From contig NZ_CP097484.1 of NCBI RefSeq assembly GCF_023546765.1, positions 3,070,001-3,134,000 on the forward strand: DNA of 64,000 bases, written 5' to 3'. The notes under the pieces are model-generated. The model made no database searches. It was not told the DNA's origin and worked only from the letters and a program-made list of their open reading frames with translations. Source of the stretch: Methylobacterium tardum. Lineage in GTDB: Bacteria; Pseudomonadota; Alphaproteobacteria; Rhizobiales; Beijerinckiaceae. A program made the position numbers and the translations under genes. Within the stretch, counting starts at the first letter, position 1; each line of letters starts with the position of its first letter. Below, one piece after another: positions 30,170 through 40,386 of the stretch.

Positions 30170-31249
30170 ATGGTTCGGGTTTCGGCGCCCAGGCTCTCGC
30201 TTCGCCTGGGTATGCGCACGCTTGCAAGCCTCGCTGCGCCGCCTCTGCTCCTCCTCGCCGGGACGGGATCCGCCAGCGCCCACGTGAAGTGGTTCTGTGC
30301 CTACGACGTCGCCGGCCAGCCCCGCGGCCTCGAACAGGTGCTCTGCGCGGACTTCGAGTGGCTGACCGTCCTAGCCCTGGCCTGCCTGATGTTCGGCTGC
30401 CTCGCCGAGGGCACGCCGCTGGGCGGCGCGCTGCTCAACGCCCTCGACCGCGTGACCGCGCGGATCCGCACCGATACCGAGCTGCTGGTGCGCGCCACGC
30501 TGGGCTTCTTCCTGGTCTCGCTCTGGGAGCTCGGCGGCATCATCCTCACGCCCGAGCTGAAGACCGATGTCGCCTGGATCCCGTGGCTTCAGCTCGCGAT
30601 GGCGGCCTGCCTGATCTGGCGCCGGACCATGCCGATCACCGGCCTCGGCCTCGTCTTCCTGTTCAGCTTCGCGACGGCGCAGTACGGCCTGTTCCACCTC
30701 GCCGATTATCCGATCTTCCTCGGCATCGCCGTCTATCTGATCGCCCAGGGTCTCGGTTTTAAGCCCTTCGACATCCGGTCGCTCGACCTCGTGCGCTGGA
30801 CAGCCGCCATCACGCTGATGTGGGCCTCGATCGAGAAGTGGGCTTATCCCGACTGGACGGCCCCGCTCATCGCCGCCAAGCCGCAGATGACGATGGGCGC
30901 GACGCCCGAGCTGTTCATGCAGGCCGCCGGCGTCATCGAGTTCTCCCTGGCCTTCGCGCTGATCTGGACGCCTCTCGTTCGCCGCACCTCGGCGATCATC
31001 CTGGCGGCGATCTTCGTCTCGGCGATCGCCGAGTTCGGCAAGGTGGACGCGATCGGGCACTCCGGGATCATCGTGGTGCTTCTGGCGATCGCCGCCGACG
31101 ATGCCCGCGCGACAGTGAGGGTGCGGGATGCCGCCTGGGCGCCAGCGTACTATGGCGGCGCGCTGGCAGCCTTCCTGGCGCTGTACTACCTCGGGCACGA
31201 AGTCCTTTTCGATACCGCCGTCGGACAGGGTGACTGGCCGGTGATCTGA
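30170..31249 (+). CDS. Polytopic membrane protein, DoxX-like
   Basis: 359 residues from ATG 30170. After a signal-like segment comes an extracytoplasmic AHVKWFCAYD motif with a Cys, then about eight to nine membrane helices (LTVLALACLMFGCLAEGTPL, ATLGFFLVSLWELGGIILT and later ones) with conserved polar positions such as WASIEKWAYPDW. The second half resembles DoxX-type quinol-linked membrane proteins, where a WxxIEKWxYPxW motif is frequent. Function is unknown. The nested inverted repeat upstream may control it. Confidence 0.7.
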   Translation: MVRVSAPRLSLRLGMRTLASLAAPPLLLLAGTGSASAHVKWFCAYDVAGQPRGLEQVLCADFEWLTVLALACLMFGCLAEGTPLGGALLNALDRVTARIRTDTELLVRATLGFFLVSLWELGGIILTPELKTDVAWIPWLQLAMAACLIWRRTMPITGLGLVFLFSFATAQYGLFHLADYPIFLGIAVYLIAQGLGFKPFDIRSLDLVRWTAAITLMWASIEKWAYPDWTAPLIAAKPQMTMGATPELFMQAAGVIEFSLAFALIWTPLVRRTSAIILAAIFVSAIAEFGKVDAIGHSGIIVVLLAIAADDARATVRVRDAAWAPAYYGGALAAFLALYYLGHEVLFDTAVGQGDWPVI

Positions 31250-31277
31250 CGGGGCCTGCCGGACGGCAGTGCCCATC

Positions 31278-31637
31278 TCACTGGACGTGGATCGTGAGCT
31301 TCATCTTCGGGTGGATACCGCACCGGATGATGAAATCGCCGGGCTCCTTGAGTGTCAGCGTCGCTTGCTCGCCGGGCCCCTGATCGCCGGCGTCGTACGC
31401 GAACCGGTCCGCCTCGATGAAGGCGTGGTGGACGGAGTTGTCGTCGCCGTTGACGAGGGTGATGGTGTCACCCTGGCGCAGGAACAGGTCGGTGGGATCG
31501 TAGTGCCGCCCCTTCTGCAGCACGATGCGCACGACGCTGGACAGGCTGGCTTGGGCCGGCCCAAGCGCCAGTAGCGCCGTCACGAGAGCGATGGTAGTGC
31601 CGCGGAGTAGCGGGCGGCGCAGGTTGCAAATGGACAC
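31278..31637 (-). CDS. Periplasmic cupredoxin-domain protein
   Basis: 119 residues. A signal peptide (TTIALVTALLALGPAQA) precedes a single type-1 copper domain. The ligand set is visible as the first His in DDNSVHHAFIE and the cluster C-G-I-H-P-K-M near the C-terminus. This is the short plastocyanin-like form found in methylotrophs, likely an electron carrier or copper protein in the periplasm. It is convergent with the DoxX-like gene. Confidence 0.85.
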   Translation of the reverse strand: MSICNLRRPLLRGTTIALVTALLALGPAQASLSSVVRIVLQKGRHYDPTDLFLRQGDTITLVNGDDNSVHHAFIEADRFAYDAGDQGPGEQATLTLKEPGDFIIRCGIHPKMKLTIHVQ

Positions 31638-32061
31638 GGCTACAACTTCTATAGAGTAAGTAATCTGGGCATGACTATAGCGTTGAGTGCTTGCTTGCCG
31701 CCTAGCTTGGATTTGTATTGTTCAGTAATCTCGCTCCTGCTTCGCGCATCATCTTTGATATGGATTGCATCTACGGTATGCCCGCAACCAATTGTTAATG
31801 AATGGCGATCCTGCCGCCGTGCGTCGGGCTTGGTTCCGGCACAGGAGCTCCAGCGAGACCACCGCATAGGGTCTGTGCTGAGCCATGGGAATGAAGGCGG
31901 TGTTCACGGCGTCCTCCACAGGACGTGGCTAGACCTACCATCCGTCGCATATGAGGGCGATACACACGCCCGTTCCGAAGCCGCTCGCTGCAACGTTCAA
32001 GATGGCTCCCCGTTATTGCGCGAGATGCTACAGCGCAGCTTGATGCGCGCGGGAGTCCACG
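31638..32061. other. Intergenic region
   Basis: No convincing gene, RNA or repeat is visible in these ~420 bp. Short readings exist on both strands but lack coding character. The right end should hold the promoter of the YihY gene. Confidence 0.4.
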
Positions 32062-33234
32062 ATGACCTCCACACCTCCAGATCGCGCGAAGCCGGATCCC
32101 GTCGAGAAGGGGCACTCCCTCGCTTGGACCCTAGCTCTGACCACTGCACTTCTCGGCATCGTAGCTTTGCCGCGGCGTACAGCACGCACGAGGCCTACCG
32201 CTAAGAAGGGGTCGGATGGTCAGGCCGGAGCGGCACGCCAAGCTTCGCCTTCTCACAGTGGCGAGGAGGCCCACGAGTTAGCTCGCACTCAGGCTGATCG
32301 AGGACGCCAAGCATCGAAGCCCACAGAGATCCCCGTCAAGGGCTGGAAGGACATCGCGCTACGCACCTACCGTGATGTGGGCGAGAACCGGATCATGCTG
32401 GTGTCGGCCGGCGTCACCTTCTTCGCTCTGCTGGCGATCTTCCCGGCGATCGCCGCCCTGGTGTCCGTCTACGGGCTTGTGGCTGACACCTCGACCATCA
32501 ACGACCAGCTCGCCAGCCTGCAGGGCATCCTGCCTCAGGGAGCGCTCGACATCGTGAGCGAACAAATCAAATCGCTCGACCAGAAGGGCAACGCCACTTT
32601 GGGTTTAAGCCTGATCGTTGGTGTGGCCCTGTCGGTGTGGAGCGCCAACGGCGGGATGAAGCACATCTTCGACGCGCTCAACCTCGTCTACAACGAGCGC
32701 GAGAAGCGAAACTTCTTCGTGCTCAACCTCGTGTCGCTGGCGTTCACGGCCGGCGCGCTGCTGTTCCTGATCATGGCGCTCGTTTCAGTCGTGGTGCTGC
32801 CGGTCGTGTTCGAGTTCATCGGCATGGGAAAGGACGCGTGGTGGCTGGCCCTGCTGCGCTGGCCCGTTCTCCTGCTCGCCGTGCTCGGCGGCCTGGCGGT
32901 ACTCTATCGCTACGGCCCGAGCCGGGACGCGCCACGCTGGCGCTGGGTCACGGGAGGCAGTGCCGTCGCGGCGGTGCTCTGGCTCGGGGGCTCGCTGCTG
33001 TTCTCGTGGTACGTCGCCCATTTCGGCAGCTACAACAAGACCTACGGCTCGCTCGGTGCCGCGATCGGGTTCATGACCTGGATCTGGATCTCTACGACGA
33101 TCGTGCTGCTGGGTGCCCAGGTGAACGCCGAGATGGAGCATCAGACTGCCGAGGACACGACAGTGGGTGAGCCTCAGCCTCTCGGCACGCGGGGAGCGAA
33201 GATGGCCGATAACGTCGGTGCTGCGGCGGAATAA
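32062..33234 (+). CDS. YihY/BrkB-family inner-membrane protein
   Basis: 390 residues. A ~90-residue polar N-terminal extension precedes the family core: WKDIALRTYRDVGENRIMLV, SAGVTFFALLAIFPAIAALV, SVWSANGGMKHIFDALNLVY, then further helices and FGSYNKTYGSLGAAIGFMTW, ending in QVNAEMEHQ. About six membrane helices are expected. The family was once called ribonuclease BN but is an uncharacterised membrane protein. The N-terminal region includes an extra possible membrane helix (LAWTLALTTALLGIVAL). Confidence 0.9.
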   Translation: MTSTPPDRAKPDPVEKGHSLAWTLALTTALLGIVALPRRTARTRPTAKKGSDGQAGAARQASPSHSGEEAHELARTQADRGRQASKPTEIPVKGWKDIALRTYRDVGENRIMLVSAGVTFFALLAIFPAIAALVSVYGLVADTSTINDQLASLQGILPQGALDIVSEQIKSLDQKGNATLGLSLIVGVALSVWSANGGMKHIFDALNLVYNEREKRNFFVLNLVSLAFTAGALLFLIMALVSVVVLPVVFEFIGMGKDAWWLALLRWPVLLLAVLGGLAVLYRYGPSRDAPRWRWVTGGSAVAAVLWLGGSLLFSWYVAHFGSYNKTYGSLGAAIGFMTWIWISTTIVLLGAQVNAEMEHQTAEDTTVGEPQPLGTRGAKMADNVGAAAE

Positions 33235-33382
33235 GGTGTTTTTGCCCCTTTGGAACGCAGATCCTGGATCCCGACAACCTGAGGGGGCAGTGCCTACCTG
33301 TGCAGTATGCGCTACGTCACCTGACCGGCTGGCTTTGGACCGGGCTGATTGAGAGGATCAGCCAGGACCAGAGAAGTCGGAC

Positions 33383-33526
33383 ATGCGGCGAGGTCAGAAG
33401 ACGAACGCGGAGCAGATCGTGTTGAAGCTGCGCCAGATCGAGGTGCAGACAGCCCAGGGCAAGAGTTTGGCGTTGGCGGCTCCTGCGGCGACATCTGCTT
33501 CGATGCATTCTCCATCCAGAAGCTGA
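33383..33526 (+). pseudogene. IS3-family orfA, 5' fragment
   Basis: The first ~33 residues (MRRGQKTNAEQIVLKLRQIE, then VQTAQGKSLALA) are the start of an IS3-type OrfA helix-turn-helix protein. After that the sequence diverges (APAATSASMH) and stops at 33526. The rest of orfA and all of orfB are missing. Confidence 0.7.
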
Positions 33527-33686
33527 CCGGCAGGAGACCACCCATCCCGGTCATAGGCCTCTGCTTCATCGACGACCTGGAAGCAGGCCTACCCAGAGCG
33601 CGCTCGGTCGCGCACGCCCGCAGAACGCCGCGTCGCTCCGTAACCTGCCTCTTATGCGAATGTGCCGCCGCAGCCGTCACGGCGAA

Positions 33687-33760
33687 CGTCCGCTATGGAG
33701 TGGCGTCCGCGGCTTCGTGAATGACCGAGATGGGCGCCAAGCCGAATGCCCGCTCCGGCG
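33687..33760 (+). repeat. Interspersed 75-bp repeat, copy A
   Basis: Begins CGTCCGCT; after exactly 32 bases reads GAATGACCGAGATGGGCGCC followed by AAGCCGAA and CCCGCTCCGGCG. Shares layout and spacing with copies at 45540-45612 and 59141-59216. Confidence 0.7.
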
Positions 33761-34115
33761 CGCGATGGCGATCCGACGTGACGGAGTTTGGCCGATAGCT
33801 GCCCGTCCGCTTCGGAGCTCAAGAGGCAGGTAAGCGGACCTTCCGCCCGGCTGAAATACCCGCGCCGAATTTCGGTTCAGGAACTCACCTCTCCGTCATT
33901 CTGAGGGCACGCCCGCCCGTGCTCTAAACAACGTGCAGCCAATCTCCACTACCTTGACGCGGCTGTGACCACCCTCGCCGGGAACCTCGCAAACAAGGTC
34001 ACCAACATCATCGACCTGCTGCAGATCAAGAACGGCAGTTAGGTCTTTGTTGATAGCCGACCCAGTGTTGCGCTGTGGAGCACCAAAGTTCCGCACTAGT
34101 AAAACCTAGAGTTGA

Positions 34116-34145
34116 CGTGGCCGCCTTCTCAAGACGGCGGCCACG
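34116..34145 (-). terminator. Strong hairpin, possible terminator of the leftward cluster
   Basis: A perfect 10-bp stem (CGTGGCCGCC / GGCGGCCACG) with a 10-nt loop, 112 bp past the last gene of the leftward operon. The following minus-strand sequence reaches a short T run only after ~17 bases, so it is not a classic intrinsic terminator. Confidence 0.4.
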
Positions 34146-34257
34146 TTCGCTCTGAGAGGGCGAATCAGATCGTCACCTGCCGGAGCAGCAACCCCGACGG
34201 ACGCGTGCGGAGGTTCCCATGGGTCTCACGTCGGTGCAGTTGGCAGCGCGGCCTTGG

Positions 34258-34977
34258 CTAGGCCGGCGCTTTCTCCACCTGGTACCGTAGCCACACCATC
34301 CCGCCTTCGAGCGTCTCGGTGGACATGTGCCGGAGAGCCTGCCCCGCCCCAGGTCGCTCGTCGGGCTCACCCGGGTACTCGAAGATGCTCTGCACGCCGG
34401 CGAGGCCGTCGACGGCCGGGTGGATGAGCACGCTGATCTCGTCGCCGATGAGGCCCGCCTTCAGGAAGGCGCCGTTGATGGCCGCGCCCCCCTCCAGCAG
34501 GAGGGTCTCGACGCCGAAAGTCTCACCCAGCGCGTCCATGGCCTTCGCGAGGTCGCGACCGTCCGGGCCCGCGAACACGTAGGACACGCCGTCCTCGCGC
34601 AGCTCGGCGAGGTACGCGTCGGACACCGCCTCGGACAGAACCGCGACGGCATGGTCGCCGAGGAGGCTGTCCTGCCCGTAGTGGACCTTGCCGTGCGGGT
34701 CGATGGCGACCGCGAGGTCCCGTTCCCGCCGGTCGCCGACGAACGGCTCGCGCGACGTGATGCCGGGTCCGGTCACCGTCCGGGCCTTCCCCTTCGAGAT
34801 TTCCTGCATGGTCACGCGCCCGCACATCCAGCCCTGGGCGCCGAACCGGGCCGAGACCTCGTCGTAGTGCTTGCGGAGCCGTGCGGCATCGACGCCGGCG
34901 GCCGGCACGGTGAAGCGGCTCGGATGCAGCTTGCCGTCGATGGACGTCACCATGTGGCAGATGATCTTCGGTCGCAT
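34258..34977 (-). CDS. RibD C-terminal / dihydrofolate-reductase-like reductase
   Basis: 239 residues from ATG 34977, preceded by GGAAGGA. MRPKIICHMVTSIDGKLHPS, GWMCGRVTMQEIS, then SYVFAGPDGRDLAKAMDALG and LLLEGGAAINGAFLKAGLID-like (GLIGDEISVLIHP) are the hallmarks of the RibD_C family of NADPH-dependent reductases. It is unlikely to be the riboflavin enzyme, because the deaminase domain is missing and no rib genes are near. It closes the leftward cluster, so it probably reduces a small molecule handled by that operon. Confidence 0.85.
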   Translation of the reverse strand: MRPKIICHMVTSIDGKLHPSRFTVPAAGVDAARLRKHYDEVSARFGAQGWMCGRVTMQEISKGKARTVTGPGITSREPFVGDRRERDLAVAIDPHGKVHYGQDSLLGDHAVAVLSEAVSDAYLAELREDGVSYVFAGPDGRDLAKAMDALGETFGVETLLLEGGAAINGAFLKAGLIGDEISVLIHPAVDGLAGVQSIFEYPGEPDERPGAGQALRHMSTETLEGGMVWLRYQVEKAPA

Positions 34978-35054
34978 GCTGATCGCGTCCTTCCTACCTT
35001 CCGAAGCGGTGTCGGTAAGCGCGGCGGCCCGCGACCGCCGAGCGGGGCCGCCCG

Positions 35055-35823
35055 TCACGGCACGGTCATCCCGCCGTCGACCGTGATGGCCTGGCCGACC
35101 ACGTAGCTCGCCGCCGAACTGGCCAGCCACAACACCGCCGCGGCTATCTCCTCGGGGCGGCCCGCCCGGCCGATGGGGGTGCCCTTCTCCATCTCGGCAT
35201 AGGCGCCGGCGTCCCCGTCGGCGACGTCGCGGGCGATCTGCGTGTCGATGAGGCCGGGGTTCACCGCGTTCACCCGAATGCCCTTCTTAACGTACTCCAG
35301 GGCTGCCGTACGGGTCAGGCCGACCACGCCGTGCTTGGAGGCGATGTAGGCACCGATGCCGGGGTTGCCGGTCAGCGCACCGACCGAGGCGTTGTTGACG
35401 ATGGCCCCGCCGCCCTGGCGCTCCATCTGCCGCAGTTCGTGCCGCATGCAGTTCCAGACGCCGCGGAGGTTCACACCCATCACGCGCTCCCAGTCTTCCG
35501 GGGAGCTCTCGGCGGTCGGCGCGATCCTGGCCATGACCCCGGCGTTGTTGAAGGTGGCGTCGAGGCGTCCGAACTCGGCGATGGTGCGCTCCACCAGCGC
35601 GGCGACCTGGACGTCATCGCTGACGTCACACCGTACGGCGATGGCCTTATGCCCCGCGGCAACTAGCCGCTGCGCGGCCGCCGTGACGGCATCCTCCTTG
35701 AAGTCGGCGAGCACGACGGCGGCGCCTGCCTCGGCGAAGGCCGTGGCGGTGGCCAGTGCCCATGCCGGCGGCGGCGCCGGTGACGAGGGCGACCTTGCCC
35801 TTGAAGTCGTAGGTCGGGTTCAT
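35055..35823 (-). pseudogene. Short-chain dehydrogenase/reductase, one-base frameshift
   Basis: ATG 35823 begins MNPTYDFKGKVALVTGAAAG with the TGxxxGxG cofactor motif. Near 35757 one extra base shifts the frame; the second frame reads VLADFKEDAVTAAAQRL, NNAGVMA, the catalytic IGAYIASKHGVVGLT (Y-x3-K) and VGQAITVDGGM at the end. Corrected, it is a ~255-residue classical SDR. As sequenced, only the first ~22 residues match before the shift. It lies between an MFS gene and the RibD-like gene in one operon. Confidence 0.87.
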
Positions 35824-35878
35824 CACGATTCCTCGTTGTGGCTGACGTGGGTTTCGCAGGTCGGCCGGTCCGAGCGGA

Positions 35879-37105
35879 TCAGCGCTCGCCGGTGGCACGG
35901 TCGGCGCGGGCGGACAGGAGCGCCGCCACGGAGCACGCGACGAGCACGAGCGCGCTGAACGTGAAGGTCGCCCGGTAGCCGGCATGGTCGAACAGCAGCC
36001 CCCCGAGGGCCGCGCCGCCGGTAATGGCGAGCTGGACCACCGCGACCATCAGGCCGCCGCCGGCTTCCGCGTCGTCCGGCAGGGCCTTGCTGACCCAGGT
36101 CCACCAGCCGACCGGCGCCGCCGTGCCGATCAGGCCCCAGAACGCAAGAAGGACGGCCACCGTGGGCAGCGACGACCCGAGCGCGATCAGGGCCACCGAG
36201 AGGAGAGCCATCGCCAGCGGCATGACGACCAGCGCGCCGAACAGACGCGTCTGCAGGATGCGGCCGATGACGGAGGTACCCACCAGGCCCGAGACGCCGA
36301 GCACCAGCAGCAGCGCCGACAGCGTCGAGGTGTCCACCCGGGTCACGGTCTCCAGGAAGGGCCGCAGGTAGGTGAACAGGGCGAACTGGCCGAGGAAGAA
36401 CAGCGCGGCCGCGAGCATGCCGAGCGGCACCCGGGGCCGGCGCAGGACCTTGAACGTGGCGAAGGCGTCCGCCCGCGTCCGGTTCGGCATCGCCGGGAGG
36501 GTGAGGAACAGCCAGGCGAACGTCACGGCCGCGATCGGCACGACGCAGAAGAAGGCTCCGCGCCAGCCGATGTACTGCCCGACGAAGCTTCCGAGCGGCG
36601 CGGCGACCGTGGTGGCCAGGGCGTTGCCGCCGTTGAGGATGGCCAGCCCGCGCGGCACGTCCTCGGCCGGCACGAGACGCATGACCGTCGCCGCCGACAG
36701 CGACCAGAAACCGCCGATCACCATCCCGACCAGCGCCCGGCCGCCCAGGAACACCGCAGCGTTGGGCGCGAAGGCGACCGCGAGCCCGGAGACCAGCATC
36801 AGCACGGTCAGCCCGAGAAGGAGCGCGCGCCGGTCGAGCCGCGGGGTCGCCGGCGCGATGAACAGGCTGGTCAGCACGGCGAACAGGCCGGAGACCGCGA
36901 TGGCTTGCCCCGCCTGACCCTCGGTGAGGTGCAGGTCGGTGGCGATGGGCGTGAGCAGGCTCACCGGCATGAACTCGGACGCCACGAGGGTCGCGGCGCA
37001 CAAGGACATGGCGAACACCGCGCTCCAGCCCTTCGCCGGCAGCGTGCCCGCGTCTCTCGCGAAGGGGGCCTGCCCCACGCGGATCGAGTTGGTATCGGCT
37101 GTCAA
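35879..37105 (-). CDS. MFS exporter of the DHA1/AraJ type
   Basis: 408 residues from TTG 37105, preceded by AGGAAAGAG; this start keeps a normal N-terminus (TADTNSIRVGQAPFARDAGT) before helix 1 (AVFAMSLCAATLVASEFMPV). Twelve helices follow, with a motif-A-like loop, VMRLVPAEDVPRGLAILNGG and SFVGQYIGWRGAFF. A later ATG (MSLCAA) would remove about 30 residues. DHA1 exporters expel sugars, drugs or aromatic compounds using the proton gradient. It is in the LysR-linked cluster, so an effluxed toxic compound is likely. Confidence 0.87.
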   Translation of the reverse strand: MTADTNSIRVGQAPFARDAGTLPAKGWSAVFAMSLCAATLVASEFMPVSLLTPIATDLHLTEGQAGQAIAVSGLFAVLTSLFIAPATPRLDRRALLLGLTVLMLVSGLAVAFAPNAAVFLGGRALVGMVIGGFWSLSAATVMRLVPAEDVPRGLAILNGGNALATTVAAPLGSFVGQYIGWRGAFFCVVPIAAVTFAWLFLTLPAMPNRTRADAFATFKVLRRPRVPLGMLAAALFFLGQFALFTYLRPFLETVTRVDTSTLSALLLVLGVSGLVGTSVIGRILQTRLFGALVVMPLAMALLSVALIALGSSLPTVAVLLAFWGLIGTAAPVGWWTWVSKALPDDAEAGGGLMVAVVQLAITGGAALGGLLFDHAGYRATFTFSALVLVACSVAALLSARADRATGER

Positions 37106-37187
37106 AGGTCGTCTCTTTCCTGGTTTACGTTCATGTCGGTCTTCAAGAGCATCGGCAGACGCGACGTGCCGCTCTGGGATGAGGCGC

Positions 37188-37984
37188 TCAGCCCGGTCGC
37201 TTCTCGAAGACGGCTTTGGCGACGGAGACGGCGGACAGCGCCTTCGGCCAGCCGGCATAGAAGGCGGGTGGGTCAGGACCTCGCCGATCTGCGCCTTGGA
37301 CAGGCCGTTGTTCATGGCTCGTTCGAGGTGGAACGGGAGCTGCTCGGCGTGGCCGCCGGCCACCAGGGCGGCGACCGTCACGAGGCTGCGGTCGCGCGGG
37401 GCCAGCCCGGGGCGGCGCCAGACGTCCTTGAACAGGACGCCGTTCGTGTAGCCGACCAAGCCGGGCACGACGCTGCCGTAGACCTGCGCAACCGCGTCCG
37501 CCCTGTGTTTGTCGGTCGCCTCGTCGACCGCCAGTGGCGGTGCGTCGGCCGCCGGCAGTTGGTCGGCCTTGATCCCGCGCTCGGCGAAGACGCCCTTGGC
37601 CACGCTCGCCGCGGAGAGCGCGTTCGGCCAGCCGGCGTAGAACGCCAGGTGGGTGAGGGTCTCGCTGAGTTCGGCCGGCGTCACCCCGCCGTCGAGGGCG
37701 CGATTGAGGTAGTGCGCCAGCAGGCCCCCGGTCTGCCCCTCCGTGACGAGGGCGGCGACGGTGACCAGGCCGCGATCGTGCGCCGACAGCCCGGGTCGCT
37801 TCCAGACCTCGGCGACGAGCACGTCCTCGGTGTAGTGGCCGAGCGCCGGCGCCACCGCCTGCATGTCCTTGGGCGACGGCGCGGCTCCGGGCACGACCTG
37901 CTGCGCCAGGACGGGCTGTGCCGCCGCGATGCCGAATGCGGCAAGGAGCGCGGAACGGGTGGATCGAGGGAGGAATCCCCGCAT
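37188..37984 (-). pseudogene. Exported carboxymuconolactone decarboxylase-family protein, late frameshift
   Basis: ATG 37984 begins a signal peptide (RSTRSALLAAFGIAAAQPVL, cut near AQ). Two tandem CMD domains follow, each with a KRPGL-HDRGLVTVAALV or RRPGL-RDRSLVTVAALV helix and a GEVLTH or SETLTH helix. In the second copy a base is missing after ACCCAC (~37268), so the expected LAFYAGWPKALSAVSVAK reading falls out of frame; the true end would be at 37188. CMD-family members can be decarboxylases, peroxidases or structural proteins. No AhpD-type CxxC is seen. Most of the protein would still be made. Confidence 0.85.
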
Positions 37985-37998
37985 CGTGGTGCCCTCAT

Positions 37999-39204
37999 TC
38001 AGGGTTGGTTGGTGACGGTCTGGGACCGCATCAAAAGGAGCGCGATGCCGGCCGCGCATGCCACGGGGATTGCGCTGGTGAGGAACACCGCCCCGAGACC
38101 GGCATGGCCCGCCACGAGGCCGAGCGCCGGCCCGGCGATGCCGAGCGCGAGGTCGAGGCAGGCGGTGTAGGCGCCCATGGCCGTACCGCGGCTCTCGGGC
38201 GGGGCCCGGCGCACCGCCTCGACCCCGAAGCCAGGGAAGACGAGCGCGTAGCCGAACCCCGTCAGGGCGGCGCCGGTCGCGGCCACGCTGACCGACGAGG
38301 CCGTGCCCATCAGGACCAGGCCAGCCGCCTCGATCAGCACGCAGGCCAAGGCAACCCTGGCGCCGCCGTGCCGGTCGGGCAGGTGCCCGAACAGGAGCCG
38401 GGCCGCGATGAGGGCCACGGCGTAGGCCGTGAACGCGAGCCAGACCGGCTGCCAATCGTGCGCGGAGAACAGCAGGGCGCTGAAGGTGATCAGGGCCCCG
38501 AACCCGATGCTGCTGAGGGCGGCGGCGACGCCCGGCAGCCAGATCCGGTCCAACACGGAGAGGAACGAGGGAGCCGCCCGGTTCGCGGGCGCGGCGCCCT
38601 GGACGGGCATGATCAGCAGCAGGGTTGCGAGCGGCGCGAGGACCGTCGCACCGGCGACCGCGGCGAAGCCCCCGCTCGCGTAGAGCGCCGTGCCGAGCGG
38701 GGCACCGGCGGCGAAGGCGGCGAACATCGCCGTTCCCGTCCAGGCGATAACCTTGCCGGCGTTCGATGTGCCGGCACGCGCCAGACCCCAGGTGGTCGCA
38801 CCGGTGATGATGAAGCTCTCCGCCCCGCCGAGCACGGCGCGCCCGGCCAGGAGGATGCAGGCCGAGATCCAAGGGGACCCGACGAAGGCGAGCGAGGCGA
38901 GGTACAGCCCACCGGCCACCGATGCCGCGGCCAGCCCCACGGTTACGGCGCGCTTCGGCCCCTGGGCGTCGGACATGCCACCCGACCAGAACCGCGCCAC
39001 CATGGAGGCGGCGAACTGGCAGCCGGTCACCAGCCCGACCATGAACGGGCCCAGACCGAGACCGTGATGGACGTGCAGGGGCAGAACCGGCAGGGCCATG
39101 CCGATCACCAGGAACGCGACGAACACGACCCCGAGCAGCGGCGTCAGGGCCGCCGCCACGGTCGAGCCGGCCGCCGGTGAGGCGGGCGCGAGGGCGCTGG
39201 GCAT
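37999..39204 (-). CDS. MFS transporter, YhhS/YfcJ-like
   Basis: 401 residues starting MPSALAPASPAAGSTVAAAL, with 12 predicted helices. Recognisable pieces are FVAFLVIGMALPVLPLHVHH, GLGPFMVGLVTGCQFAASMV, ARFWSGGMSDAQGPKRAV (motif A) and FGYALVFPGFGVEAVRRAPP. The family exports small molecules and is poorly characterised. It starts three bases before the cupin gene ends, so the two are likely co-translated, and it is followed within 15 bp by the CMD gene. Confidence 0.9.
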   Translation of the reverse strand: MPSALAPASPAAGSTVAAALTPLLGVVFVAFLVIGMALPVLPLHVHHGLGLGPFMVGLVTGCQFAASMVARFWSGGMSDAQGPKRAVTVGLAAASVAGGLYLASLAFVGSPWISACILLAGRAVLGGAESFIITGATTWGLARAGTSNAGKVIAWTGTAMFAAFAAGAPLGTALYASGGFAAVAGATVLAPLATLLLIMPVQGAAPANRAAPSFLSVLDRIWLPGVAAALSSIGFGALITFSALLFSAHDWQPVWLAFTAYAVALIAARLLFGHLPDRHGGARVALACVLIEAAGLVLMGTASSVSVAATGAALTGFGYALVFPGFGVEAVRRAPPESRGTAMGAYTACLDLALGIAGPALGLVAGHAGLGAVFLTSAIPVACAAGIALLLMRSQTVTNQP

Positions 39205-39206
39205 GG

Positions 39207-39695
39207 TCAGGGCTTGCCCGCCTCCGGCGCCACCGGGGACGCGTACTGCTCATCGGTGACCTTCTCCATCCACTCGACGTTCCTGCCGTCGACACTCTCC
39301 TGGATGGCCTCGTGGCTCATGCCGGTGGTCGCGGTGGCGCCGTGCCAGTGCTTCACGCCCGGGGGCGTCCAGACCACGTCGCCCGGCTTGAGCAGGCGCT
39401 TCTTGCCGTTCCACTCCTGCACCCAGCCGGTGCCGGAGGTGACGATCAGAACCTGCCCAGCGGGATGCGTGTGCCAGGCCGAGCGGGCGCCGGGCTCGAA
39501 GGTGACGTGGCCGGCCGAGAGACGGCTGTCCGGGGCGGCGAATTGCGGGTCGACCCGCACCAAGCCGGTGAAGTTGGCCTCGGGCCCCTTCACCGACGGG
39601 CGCGAGCCGTTGGGGAACACCTGCATGCCCTCGGCGAGGGCCGGGCTGGAGGCGAGCAGGCCAAGCGCGAGCATCGCCGCGACGGGACGGACCAT
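39207..39695 (-). CDS. Exported cupin-domain protein
   Basis: 162 residues from ATG 39695, which overlaps the tautomerase stop by one base (TGATG). A signal peptide ([20 protein letters not shown], then AEG) is followed by a single cupin: [39 protein letters not shown] and EKVTDEQY. His residues in the two motifs should bind a metal. It is a periplasmic paralogue of the cupin at 39967-40362, sharing the VRVDP-F start and the WMEKV-DEQY end. Confidence 0.88.
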   Translation of the reverse strand: MVRPVAAMLALGLLASSPALAEGMQVFPNGSRPSVKGPEANFTGLVRVDPQFAAPDSRLSAGHVTFEPGARSAWHTHPAGQVLIVTSGTGWVQEWNGKKRLLKPGDVVWTPPGVKHWHGATATTGMSHEAIQESVDGRNVEWMEKVTDEQYASPVAPEAGKP

Positions 39696-39937
39696 CACCG
39701 GCCTCCCGCGAGAGGCCCGTAGCCGGGCTTCTTGAGGAGCTTGTCCGCCTGCCCGGCGATGTCGGGCCCGTAGACCTCGTCGGTCCATTCGGACGGCGCG
39801 ACCTCAACCATGGCGACGGAGACGGCTTCGTCCCCGTAGCCGAGGATCGAGGTCACCGACTTCGTGATGGCGTCGGCGAGGTCATGCTTCTGGCGGTCAG
39901 ACTTGCCGGGCCAGAGCTTGACGGTGACGTGGGGCAT
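39695..39937 (-). CDS. 4-oxalocrotonate tautomerase-like protein
   Basis: 80 residues starting [20 protein letters not shown]. The family normally has catalytic Pro at residue 2 after Met removal; it is present here as P2. The segments [20 protein letters not shown] and [20 protein letters not shown] match 4-OT subunits, which form hexamers and act on enol/keto acids or dehalogenate small substrates. Coupling with the cupin gene implies related substrates. Confidence 0.87.
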   Translation of the reverse strand: MPHVTVKLWPGKSDRQKHDLADAITKSVTSILGYGDEAVSVAMVEVAPSEWTDEVYGPDIAGQADKLLKKPGYGPLAGGR

Positions 39938-39966
39938 GGCTTCGTTCCCTCGGGCTAGGCCGGCGA

Positions 39967-40362
<396 letters not shown>

Positions 40363-40386
40363 GGTGGTTCTCCTGTGTCTCGTGGC

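Larger units (their letters stand above)
33527..34257. other. Intergenic region with repeat copy and hairpin
   Basis: No full gene is seen. It holds one copy of the 75-bp interspersed repeat (33687-33760), a short coding-looking tail on the plus strand ending at 34039 (NLHYLDAAVTTLAGNLANKV, then TNIIDLLQIKNGS) that lacks a start, and a strong hairpin at 34116-34145. Confidence 0.45.

Noticed and set aside
35984..38170. A 728-codon plus-strand reading
   Set aside because: Antisense to the MFS/CMD operon, with low-complexity Arg/Gly/Glu content and no domain; a product of high G+C.
35879..39295. A continuous 1138-codon minus-strand reading
   Set aside because: It strings together pieces of two MFS genes and the CMD gene through spacers and wrong frames. 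Only the parts matching real families are genes.
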